From Salinisphaera sp. LB1 (GTDB taxonomy: Bacteria > Pseudomonadota > Gammaproteobacteria > Nevskiales > Salinisphaeraceae), in contig NZ_CP029488.1 in the NCBI RefSeq assembly GCF_003177035.1, forward strand, positions 2,480,001 through 2,544,000: a DNA stretch of 64,000 nt, in the 5' to 3' direction. Both the position numbers and the translations under genes were made by a program. Positions 42,700 through 50,321 of this stretch are shown in pieces (the first letter of the stretch is position 1; each line of letters opens with the position of its first letter). A model generated the notes under the pieces. That model did no database searches. It was not told the DNA's origin and worked only from the letters and a program-made list of their open reading frames with translations.

Positions 42700-42871
42700 A
42701 TGTCGCCGCGCATCATATGGGCCGACTTTGCGCGTGTTCACGCGTTGAAACGACCGGATTAAGTCGGAATTAATACGCCCAGAATACACTCCGGCGCAAG
42801 ATAGCAACTTATTGTGACGAAAAGGTTACGGTCGCGCCGGCGCGACCCGCTGAATGTCAGGGAAGACGCTC

Positions 42872-43801
42872 ATGCTTCGACAGCGCACGCTCAAGAACCC
42901 GATCCGCGCCACAGGCGTTGGGCTGCATACGGGCCGCAAGGTCTACATGACGCTGCGCCCCGCCGAGGCGAATCAGGGCATCGTCTTCCGGCGCAGCGAT
43001 CTCGATCCCGCCGTCGACGTGACGGCCAGCGCTTTTGCCGTGGGCGATACGACCCTGGCCACCACGCTCGTCAATGACGACGGTGTGCGCATCAAGACTG
43101 TCGAGCATCTATTGTCGGCCATGGCGGGCCTCGGTATCGATAATGCCATTGTCGAATTGTCTGCCGACGAACTGCCCATCATGGATGGCAGTGCTGGCCC
43201 TTTTGTCTTTCTGATCCAGTCCGCCGGCATTCAGGAGCTCGACGCAGCGAAGCGTTTCATCCGCGTCAGGCAGCCATTGGAAGTGACCGACGGCGACAAG
43301 TGGGCGCGGTTCGATCCATTCGATGGCTTCAAGGTGAGCTTCGCCATCGACTTCGATCATCCGGCCTTCGCCGAAGAGGCGCAGTCGGCGACCGTCGACT
43401 TCTCGACCACCTCGTTCGTTCGCGAGGTCAGTCGGGCGCGTACATTCGGTTTCATGCGCGATATTGAATATCTGCGCTCGAACAATCTGGCGCGTGGCGG
43501 GTCGATGGATAATGCCGTCGTGCTCGACGACTATCGCGTGCTCAATGCGGACGGCCTGCGCTACGACAATGAATTCGTGCGGCACAAGATCCTGGATGCC
43601 ATCGGCGATCTTTATCTGTTGGGCAGCGGCCTGATCGGCAGCTATTCCGGCTACAAGTCAGGCCATGGTCTGAACAACAAGCTGGTTCGTGCGCTGCTTG
43701 AGCAGAAACATGCCTGGGAGGTGATTACCTTCGAGGACAGCGCGGCGTTGCCGATCTCCTATATCAATGCCCGGCCGGTGACCGCGGCCGCCGCGGCGTA
43801 G
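42872..43801 (+). CDS. lpxC: UDP-3-O-acyl-N-acetylglucosamine deacetylase LpxC
   Basis: LpxC, 309 aa, zinc deacetylase committing to lipid A synthesis. The start at 42872 ([20 protein letters not shown]) follows AGGGAAG and matches E. coli LpxC; the ATG at 42854 is rejected. Zinc ligands lie in [15 protein letters not shown] and [15 protein letters not shown], with [17 protein letters not shown] after. It ends the dcw block; a strong terminator follows. Confidence 0.97.
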   Translation: MLRQRTLKNPIRATGVGLHTGRKVYMTLRPAEANQGIVFRRSDLDPAVDVTASAFAVGDTTLATTLVNDDGVRIKTVEHLLSAMAGLGIDNAIVELSADELPIMDGSAGPFVFLIQSAGIQELDAAKRFIRVRQPLEVTDGDKWARFDPFDGFKVSFAIDFDHPAFAEEAQSATVDFSTTSFVREVSRARTFGFMRDIEYLRSNNLARGGSMDNAVVLDDYRVLNADGLRYDNEFVRHKILDAIGDLYLLGSGLIGSYSGYKSGHGLNNKLVRALLEQKHAWEVITFEDSAALPISYINARPVTAAAAA

Positions 43802-43833
43802 TGGACGCCGGCGTCTGGCTTGCCGTACCCATC

Positions 43834-43861
43834 GAGCCGGCCTTGCGCCGGCTCTTTTTTT
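43834..43861 (+). terminator. Rho-independent terminator after lpxC
   Basis: GAGCCGG (43834-43840), 7-nt loop, CCGGCTC (43848-43854), then seven T. It closes the dcw-lpxC transcript and faces the convergent accessory operon. Confidence 0.9.
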
Positions 43862-44008
43862 GGCCGCGGCGCCGGATTGGTCGTTACGGCCTGATCATGG
43901 CGCTTGTGGAAGGCTTTAAGCCAGGCTGCCCGGGCGCGGCGAGGGCGTTATGCTCGCTTTACGCGAGAAAACGGCGGCAGGCCCTGATTCGCAGCGGCCC
44001 AGTCGGCG

Positions 44009-44959
44009 TTAGCGCAACACGCCGTCGCGATACAGTCGCCACAGTACCGGCCAGGCATAGATCAGCGGGTGGCGCCGCAGCTGCGGGGTGACCTCGATCG
44101 CGACCCCGGTGTGCCGTTCCAGTTTCCAGGCGGCGTAGTCGATTGCGTTGTCGAAGGTGAAGCAGGCCTTGGCCAGCCGCAGGACGGAAACCGCTCGTCC
44201 CGCGGGCGCCCGCAGCCGCCAGGCGCGAAGGGCGTGTCGGCGTTGGGCGGCGCTTGGCCGCCAGGCAATACGACCGTCCGCGCATTGCTCGGTCTCGAAC
44301 GCCAGATGGGCGCGTGCCGTGTGCAGACGGCGGGCGTATTCGGGGCGATCGTGTTCGGCGATGCGCAAGCCGCGTTCGCCCCCCTCGGTGCGCAACTCGC
44401 CGCCGTAACTGAGCATGAGTGCGGCGCCAAACGCTTCGGCGGGCAGCATGGGAGGGGGCAGTGCCGGCAGGCTCTGGTCGAGCAGGGTGATCACGGCCTG
44501 GCCGCAACAGGCGCGAACCGCCTGGCGAATGCCGTCATTGGCGGCGTACACGATGGCCACGGGTTGCGCGAACCGCCCCCAGAGACTCGACAGCCAGCCG
44601 CGGGCGACGCCGTCGCGCAAATCGTCGAGGGTGACTACCGCGTACTTGCAGCGCAGTGTCGTCGCCGCGGTCCCGCACTCCAGGTAATAGACATTTGGTG
44701 GCAACAGTCGGTTGGCCGCGGCAGCCGCGCGACTGGCGTGCGCCGCGCGGTAGCGATCGACCACCACATAGAAATCGACCAGCCCCGCGGTCGGGTCGCC
44801 GCCGCGCAGGCAGGAGCCGTAGTACACGATCGCGCGCACGGCTTGTCGATGACGCCGTCGCACCGCCTCGATCAGCGGCCGGAGCGCGTCGACCTGCCCG
44901 CTTTCGCACGGGCCGGCTATGGCCTGGAGGGCGGCGGCATCGGCACGTGGTTGATCCAT
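44009..44959 (-). CDS. Nucleotidyltransferase-fold protein of the sphingolipid head-group module
   Basis: 316 aa, cytoplasmic. Residues 42-70 read VRAIVYYGSCLRGGD followed by LVDFYVVVD: the GS signature with an acidic D-x-D-like strand of pol-beta-type nucleotidyltransferases, here most like the phosphatidate cytidylyltransferase TAM41 pattern (YGS...D.vvvD). A conserved-looking LPPNVYYLE follows at about 85-93. I infer a lipid-phosphate nucleotidyl transfer, for example activation of a ceramide phosphate or a head-group donor. It is the last gene of a minus-strand operon, 7 bp after the lipid kinase. As I recall, Caulobacter's ceramide-phosphoglycerate genes also pair a DAG-kinase-type enzyme with nucleotidyltransferase-like partners. 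Confidence 0.65.
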   Translation of the reverse strand: MDQPRADAAALQAIAGPCESGQVDALRPLIEAVRRRHRQAVRAIVYYGSCLRGGDPTAGLVDFYVVVDRYRAAHASRAAAAANRLLPPNVYYLECGTAATTLRCKYAVVTLDDLRDGVARGWLSSLWGRFAQPVAIVYAANDGIRQAVRACCGQAVITLLDQSLPALPPPMLPAEAFGAALMLSYGGELRTEGGERGLRIAEHDRPEYARRLHTARAHLAFETEQCADGRIAWRPSAAQRRHALRAWRLRAPAGRAVSVLRLAKACFTFDNAIDYAAWKLERHTGVAIEVTPQLRRHPLIYAWPVLWRLYRDGVLR

Positions 44960-44966
44960 GGCGCGA

Positions 44967-45968
44967 TCAGAGACTCAGAAAGGGAACATGGCCGGCCACG
45001 GACAGGCGGACCGGGCCGTCGTCGGGGCGACTGCGATAAAATTCGCCGTCGACGATGAATCCGTCGTCGAACGCCAGTCGGAGCTCGTGGCTGTTGTGGC
45101 TGACGTAGCCGGCGCCTTCCGCGGCCTTGAAGCCGCGCGACCAGCCACGCGCGACAAAGGGCAGGCGCAGCAGGAAGCGCGAGGCATTCTGGCTGATCGT
45201 GGTCCAGGCGATCGGGGCCTGTTCGCGGCCCCAGAACGGGTGGAAACTCAGGACCAGCCGATCGAGGGTCGAAGCCACCATCAGCAAGGTGGGATCGTCC
45301 ACTGTGCGGCCTGCGTCGTCGACCAGGCGAATCCGGGTCGGGGCGAAATGCCGGCGGTCCTGCAGGGCTACGGATTTGAGGAAGCGCAGGAACGCCAGGC
45401 CCGGGCCGGCCTCGCCCCGAAGGCCTTTGCTATGCAGGTTCTGCTGGGTGTACTGAACGGCGTGGTGCACCGCGCCGACACCGAAAAACATCCCGCATAC
45501 GGCGGGTTGGCTGTCCGAGGCCTGGATGCGCAGCACGGCGCGATCGGCGATCGTGGCGCGGCTTTGCCGGCCGCCCGAGGCCGCCCAGTCGAGCAGGGGC
45601 TGCCAGCCGCGACGCCGTACATCGACGAAACCCACGTCGCGGGCGGTCATGTTGGTGCTGCCAGTGGGCACGAGGGCGAGTACCGGCAGCGTATCGAAAA
45701 GATCGTCGAGCAACACATGACTGAGCACGCACTGCACGGTGCCGTCGCCGCCGGCCACGGCCAGTGTATCGACGCCGAGCGCGGCCAGCTCGGTGACCGC
45801 GCGCGCGATATCTTCGGGTTGCTTGGCCTCGATGGCGGGGACGTCGGTCGGAACCGGATGTCGCCCCCAGCGCCGCCGGTGGCGACCGCTCTGCGAGTTG
45901 TAGATGATGCCCAGTCGCCGCGGCGCACGCTGCGGATATGACGCGGACAGACCTTCGGTTTCGGCCAT
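44967..45968 (-). CDS. Diacylglycerol-kinase-family lipid kinase, probable ceramide kinase (CpgB-like)
   Basis: 333 aa. DAGK catalytic domain: LGIIYNSQSGRHR near 19-31, the nucleotide-binding GGDGT at 73-77 (VAGGDGTVQCVLSHVL), and PTGSTNMTARDVGF near 101-114. This family phosphorylates diacylglycerol, sphingosine or ceramide. With ceramide synthase encoded in the same operon, ceramide is the most likely substrate, as for CpgB of Caulobacter (family knowledge plus context). The start at 45968 is the first ATG after the NTP transferase, 78 bp away. Confidence 0.78.
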   Translation of the reverse strand: MAETEGLSASYPQRAPRRLGIIYNSQSGRHRRRWGRHPVPTDVPAIEAKQPEDIARAVTELAALGVDTLAVAGGDGTVQCVLSHVLLDDLFDTLPVLALVPTGSTNMTARDVGFVDVRRRGWQPLLDWAASGGRQSRATIADRAVLRIQASDSQPAVCGMFFGVGAVHHAVQYTQQNLHSKGLRGEAGPGLAFLRFLKSVALQDRRHFAPTRIRLVDDAGRTVDDPTLLMVASTLDRLVLSFHPFWGREQAPIAWTTISQNASRFLLRLPFVARGWSRGFKAAEGAGYVSHNSHELRLAFDDGFIVDGEFYRSRPDDGPVRLSVAGHVPFLSL

Positions 45969-46046
45969 CGGCGGATCGGCGTTCAGTAAAAACGCCTAGT
46001 CTATCTTAGTTGTCGGCAGGCGCTGGCCGCGGGCGCAGCCGAAGAC

Positions 46047-46853
46047 TCAGCTGCCGGCGCGCAGAATCGCCTCGACCTGGCGCAGGTCGGCGACTGAATC
46101 AACGTCGACGGCGGCATTGGGCTCATTCAGTAGTATCGGCCCGGCCTTCAGGCCATGGCGTTTCGACAGCCCGTTGAAGGCAGCCTCGAGTGACAGTGCG
46201 CGCGCGGCATAGCGTGCCAGCGCGACCCAGCCGAGCATGCCGGCGACGATACGCGCGGGATGCTTGCGTTCGTTCTCGACCTGGCGCCAGCGTTCGACCA
46301 GGCGGCGCCCGGCCGGGCGGTACACGGCGAACAGGTTGCAGCCGCAGTAGGCGCCTGGGCCCAGCCGGGTCGCGGTGCGCCGGCTGGCGGGATAGGCCGC
46401 CCGGACGCGCGCGTAATCCACCAGGCCCACGCCGAGATCGAGATCGCGATCCGGTCGGCACATGGCGGCGACCATGTCGGGGGTGAGTAATGCGTGGTCG
46501 GCCGTAGTGATGAGCGCCGGCCGCCCGACGGCAATGGTGTCGAGCGCGGCCAGGGCGCTGGCCACGGGTGAGAGCCCGGGCGCGATCCAGCGCGCATCGG
46601 CCGCGGCGATCAGCGCGCGCAATGCGGGGTTGGTATCGACGATGGCGGTGTCCGGGCCGACCACGCGGCATTCGCTGATGTCGTCGCAGCGCGCCAGCGT
46701 ATCCAGTACCCGGCCCAGCAACGGCTGGCCGGCCACGTCGGCCATTGCCTTGCACCCGGCGCCGGTGGCGCGGGCCACGGGATCGTCGGCGCCGCGGTCG
46801 CCGGCGAGGACGATGGCAACCCAGCCGCGAGTATCCGCGTCCTGCCCGGTCAC
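46047..46853 (-). CDS. MobA-like NTP transferase domain protein
   Basis: 268 aa. GT-A/NTP-transferase fold: WVAIVLAGDRG...KAMADVAGQPLLGRVLDTL at the N-terminus matches the G-x-G...K-x-x-x-x-x-G-x-P-L signature, with ALITTADHALLTPDMV near 119-134 as the metal-binding D-x-D-like region. The GTG start at 46853 overlaps the stop of the acyltransferase gene (GTGA), giving tight coupling. It probably transfers a nucleotide to a phosphorylated small molecule that becomes part of the lipid head group; the substrate cannot be read from the sequence. MobA itself (molybdopterin guanylylation) is less likely given the neighbours. Confidence 0.7.
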   Translation of the reverse strand: MTGQDADTRGWVAIVLAGDRGADDPVARATGAGCKAMADVAGQPLLGRVLDTLARCDDISECRVVGPDTAIVDTNPALRALIAAADARWIAPGLSPVASALAALDTIAVGRPALITTADHALLTPDMVAAMCRPDRDLDLGVGLVDYARVRAAYPASRRTATRLGPGAYCGCNLFAVYRPAGRRLVERWRQVENERKHPARIVAGMLGWVALARYAARALSLEAAFNGLSKRHGLKAGPILLNEPNAAVDVDSVADLRQVEAILRAGS

Positions 46854-47998
46854 AGTGCCTTCCGGTAGATCCGATAGGTCTTGTAAGCGCTGGCGCCCAG
46901 ACGCTCGATGATGTCGCGCATGCCCTTGTTGTCCTCGAGAATCCACGACAGCTCACAACCGGTGGCGCCGTGCTTGCGCAGGCTGGTCTGCATGGCAGCG
47001 ATTACACCGAAGGCCAGGGCGGCGCCGAGCGGGCCATCCTGGTAGGCCTGGCGCACGCCCATCAATGGTACCCGGGAAGTCTTTGGGAACCGCACCTTGA
47101 GCCGCCACAGCAGTTTCGCCACCGCGACCGGAGATAGGCGCCCGTCCAGATCGCGCGCGGCCTCGTTGAGGTTGGGCAGGCCGACGATGAAGGCGGCCGG
47201 CGTTCCGTTCACCTCGGCGATCTGTACCAGGTCGTCGGCGATCAGCAGTTTGAGTGTATTGCCCATGTCGCGGAATTCGGCCTCCGTGAACGGCACGAAT
47301 CCCCAGTTGTTGGCCCAGGCGTCGTTGAAGATATCGCGCAGGGTGTCGAGTTCTTCGGTATAGCGCGAGCGGTCGATTGGGCGGATGCGCATGCGGGATT
47401 GATAGCGCGCGAGCAGCCGCTGCATCGCCTTCGGGTGCTCGAAGGCCAGGTCGACCCAGTAGGCGAGCGTGTCCACGGCCTTGCTGTACCCCTCGGCTTC
47501 CACGTGGGGCGCGTAGTAGTCGCGGCCGTGGCCCATCATCATCATGGGGGGCGTGTCGAAACCGTCCACGAGCAGGCCGCATTCATCGTTGATGGTCAGA
47601 TTGAAGGGGCCGTGGACGGCGTCCATGCCGCGCTCGGCCAGCCATGTTTCGGCCGTCGCGAGCAGGCCGGCGAAGACCCGGGGGTCGTCGATCGCCTCCA
47701 GCATGCCGAAGTAGCCGACCCGGTCGCCGTGTTCGCGTTCGCGCAACGGATCGATCTGGGCGGTGATGCGGCCGACCGGCCGCCCGTCGATCCACGCCAT
47801 CCAGGCCTGCCAGTCCAGGTGCTCGAACGCAGGATTGTGCTTCGCCGACAGATGCATGCGCCGTTCGATATGCAGTGGCGCGCGCCATTCCTTGCGATCG
47901 GCATAGATCGCGTGCGGCAGGCGTATGAAGCGCTTGAGATCGCGGGTCGACGCGATCGGCGTGATGGTGACGGAGGAGGATTGTTCGCTAACTGCCAT
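46850..47998 (-). CDS. bcerS: GNAT-fold N-acyltransferase, probable bacterial ceramide synthase (bCerS)
   Basis: 382 aa from the ATG at 47998. The family looks like the YghO/bCerS group: N-terminal LKRFIRLPHAIYADRKEWRA, GRITAQIDPLREREHGDRVG, GPFNLTINDECGLLVDGFD near 143-161, FVPFTEAEF, and C-terminal CELSWILEDNKGMRDIIERLGA, which is the duplicated acetyltransferase fold ending. In Caulobacter such a protein N-acylates 3-ketosphinganine or sphinganine to give (oxo)ceramide. First gene of the minus-strand operon; diverges from the FAAL gene across a 535-bp spacer. Assignment as ceramide synthase rests on family pattern plus the spt/cerR neighbours. Confidence 0.8.
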   Translation of the reverse strand: MAVSEQSSSVTITPIASTRDLKRFIRLPHAIYADRKEWRAPLHIERRMHLSAKHNPAFEHLDWQAWMAWIDGRPVGRITAQIDPLREREHGDRVGYFGMLEAIDDPRVFAGLLATAETWLAERGMDAVHGPFNLTINDECGLLVDGFDTPPMMMMGHGRDYYAPHVEAEGYSKAVDTLAYWVDLAFEHPKAMQRLLARYQSRMRIRPIDRSRYTEELDTLRDIFNDAWANNWGFVPFTEAEFRDMGNTLKLLIADDLVQIAEVNGTPAAFIVGLPNLNEAARDLDGRLSPVAVAKLLWRLKVRFPKTSRVPLMGVRQAYQDGPLGAALAFGVIAAMQTSLRKHGATGCELSWILEDNKGMRDIIERLGASAYKTYRIYRKAL

Positions 47999-48533
47999 GA
48001 GTGGGTCCCGGTCGTTCTCGCGCGGGCAATATACGTCAGGAGTATGTCCAGCGACCAATGCATGCCCGGGCCGGCCGCACCGGCCGTGCCGCGTTAACGT
48101 CCCGGTATTTCTATTTTAACGGAAAATTAATGACCGCTCTGGCAGCATCCGCGCGCAGTCGAGCGGCGTAGACCCCGTTGTCGGTGACCCGACAACCCGC
48201 GGTGCCCTCGCATTCACCCCTTCACAAGCTCGTCGGCGCTTCATGCCTAGTGCAAAAGCCGCCGATTTGCAGTAAAATTTGAGGATTGATGGCACGTGCA
48301 ACAATGGTCGATCGGGGGCCGGGCCGTTCAGGCTGTGTGCCGGTGCGGTTCTCGACAATAAATGCGTCGGTTGGAGTGTCTGTCAGCCAGGCTGGCGGCC
48401 AGTCGAATTTTATCGGCGGGCGGTCGGTGGCGGCCATGATGCCGACGTGGGCCGTCCCGTCCCACGCTTGCGATATGACAACGCCACTTACGTTTGGGGT
48501 TGCCCCACGTTCGTTCAGAAAACAGGTAAATCG
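47999..48533. other. 535-bp divergent control region of the two sphingolipid operons
   Basis: No credible gene. AT-rich islands with TAAAAT -10-like hexamers face both ways: minus strand at 48113-48118 and plus strand at 48273-48278, neither with a good -35. A perfect 8-bp inverted repeat (GTTGTCGG 48177-48184, CCGACAAC 48189-48196) lies between them, and TGCAAA (48251-48256) is repeated inverted as TTTGCA (48266-48271) just upstream of the plus-strand -10. Either could be an operator. The segment 48290-48530 shows nothing recognisable. Confidence 0.45.
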
Positions 48534-50315
48534 ATGATCAAGCCAACGCCCACGGAACAGTGGCTATCGATGCGTCGGGGCGATTTCGCCTCGCTTGGAG
48601 ACGCGCTCGACTACGCGGGCGAAGGCGAGACGGGTTTCAATTTCTATACCGGTCGCGGTGAATTGTCCGACGTGCTCAGCTATGCCGATCTGCGCCGCCG
48701 AGCGCGCGATACGGCGCAGCGGTTGATGTCGCTCAATCTGGGCGAGGGCGCGCGTGTTGCGCTCGTCGCGGATACCGTGCCCGGTTTCATGGTGTGTTTC
48801 TTCGCATGCCAGTACGCTGGCTATGTACCTGTCCCGCTGCCGGTGATCGTGGGTCTGGGCAGTCGGGATGCCTACATCCGCCAGCTGCGTTCGCTGCTTC
48901 AGGGGTGTCATGCCGACGTGGCCCTGGCGCCCGAGGCGTTCATGAGTTTTCTCGAGTCCGCCGCCGATGGCATGACGCTGTCGTTTCTCGGCAGTTACGA
49001 CTCCCTGGATACGTTGTCGCCGGCCCAGGCTGAATGGCCGGCGTCGGACGCCACCCGTACGGCCTATCTGCAATACACCTCGGGCAGCACGCAGTTTCCG
49101 CGCGGGGTAGTGATCTCCCAGGCCCAGGTGATGCAGAATCTGTCCAGTATTCTGGAATTGGGCGTGCAGATGCGCGCCGACGATCGTCTGGTGTCGTGGC
49201 TGCCGCTGTACCACGACATGGGGTTGGTCGGTTTCATGCTGGCCGCGCTGACCTCGCAACGATCGGTCGATTATCTGGCGACGCGCGATTTCGCGATGCG
49301 TCCGCGTCAGTGGTTGTCGCTGATCAGCCGCAATCGCGGCACGATTTCGTTCAGCCCGTCGTTCGGCTATGAGCTGTGCTCGCGCCGTATCCGGCACAAT
49401 GCCGACGATTTCGACCTGTCGAGCTGGCGGATTGCCGGTGCCGGCGCGGAAACCATTCGGCCGGACTCGCTGGATCGTTTCGCCGATACTCTGGCGCCCG
49501 CCAAGTTCGATCGCCGGGCTTTCGTGGCGTGCTATGGCATGGCCGAGTGTTCGCTGGCGATCAGTTTTGCGCCGCTGGACCGAGGGTTGGCGGTTGATCA
49601 TGTCGACGCCGAGGCGTTGGCTGAATCCGGGGCCGCTGTGCCGGCCTCGTCCGAAAGTGATCAGCGGGCGGCACGTTTCGTCGAGTGCGGCGAAATCCTG
49701 CCCGAATACGATTTCGAGATTCGCGGCGACGCGGGTGAGGCGCTGGGTGAGCGCCAGGTTGGCACCGTGCATGTGCGCGGCCCGAGCGTCATGTCCGGCT
49801 ACTTCGAACAGCCCGAGGAGAGCGCGCGCGTGCTTTCGGATGACGGCTGGCTCAATACCGGCGACCTGGGTTATCGCATTGGTCGCCGCATCGTGATTAC
49901 CGGTCGCGCCAAGGATCTGATCATCGTGAATGGCCGCAACATCTGGCCGCAGGATCTCGAGTGGCTGGCCGAGTCCCAGCCCGAGCTGCGCCCGGGCGAT
50001 GCACTGGCCTTCGCGGCGCCGTCCGAATCCGGCAGCGATGGCGCGGTGCTGGTCATCCAGTGCCGGGTGCGCGATCCGCGGGATCGCGAGGCCTTGATCA
50101 AGCGGCTGGAAGGGCTGATGCGTCGCGAGTGTGGCGTCGAGTGTCTGGTCGAGGCGGTCGAACCGCATACCCTGCCGCGAACGTCGTCGGGCAAGCTTTC
50201 GCGGGCCGGCGCACGTCGTGACTATATCGAGCGGCTGGCCGAGCGGCTCCAGCGTCGACAGGCGACTTCGTCCGCCGAGGCGGCTGTGGTCGAAAGCGAT
50301 CGACAGGCCGGCTAG
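48534..50315 (+). CDS. Fatty acyl-AMP ligase / acyl-ACP synthetase
   Basis: Adenylate-forming enzyme, 593 aa. The start at 48534 follows ACAGGT; the frame is open further upstream without family similarity. Motifs: P-loop [18 protein letters not shown] near 181-198, [15 protein letters not shown] (FAAL hallmark), [40 protein letters not shown] (FAAL-type hinge) and C-terminal Lys in [10 protein letters not shown]. It most likely activates a fatty acid and loads the ACP encoded 1 kb downstream, supplying acyl-ACP to serine palmitoyltransferase, as in the acyl-ACP synthetase/ACP/Spt sets of Alphaproteobacteria. First gene of the plus-strand operon. Confidence 0.85.
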   Translation: MIKPTPTEQWLSMRRGDFASLGDALDYAGEGETGFNFYTGRGELSDVLSYADLRRRARDTAQRLMSLNLGEGARVALVADTVPGFMVCFFACQYAGYVPVPLPVIVGLGSRDAYIRQLRSLLQGCHADVALAPEAFMSFLESAADGMTLSFLGSYDSLDTLSPAQAEWPASDATRTAYLQYTSGSTQFPRGVVISQAQVMQNLSSILELGVQMRADDRLVSWLPLYHDMGLVGFMLAALTSQRSVDYLATRDFAMRPRQWLSLISRNRGTISFSPSFGYELCSRRIRHNADDFDLSSWRIAGAGAETIRPDSLDRFADTLAPAKFDRRAFVACYGMAECSLAISFAPLDRGLAVDHVDAEALAESGAAVPASSESDQRAARFVECGEILPEYDFEIRGDAGEALGERQVGTVHVRGPSVMSGYFEQPEESARVLSDDGWLNTGDLGYRIGRRIVITGRAKDLIIVNGRNIWPQDLEWLAESQPELRPGDALAFAAPSESGSDGAVLVIQCRVRDPRDREALIKRLEGLMRRECGVECLVEAVEPHTLPRTSSGKLSRAGARRDYIERLAERLQRRQATSSAEAAVVESDRQAG

Positions 50316-50321
50316 AGTCTC

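Noticed and set aside
42854-42871. Upstream ATG for lpxC
   Set aside because: The ATG at 42872 has an AGGGAAG site and matches the conserved LpxC N-terminus; the extension is not conserved.
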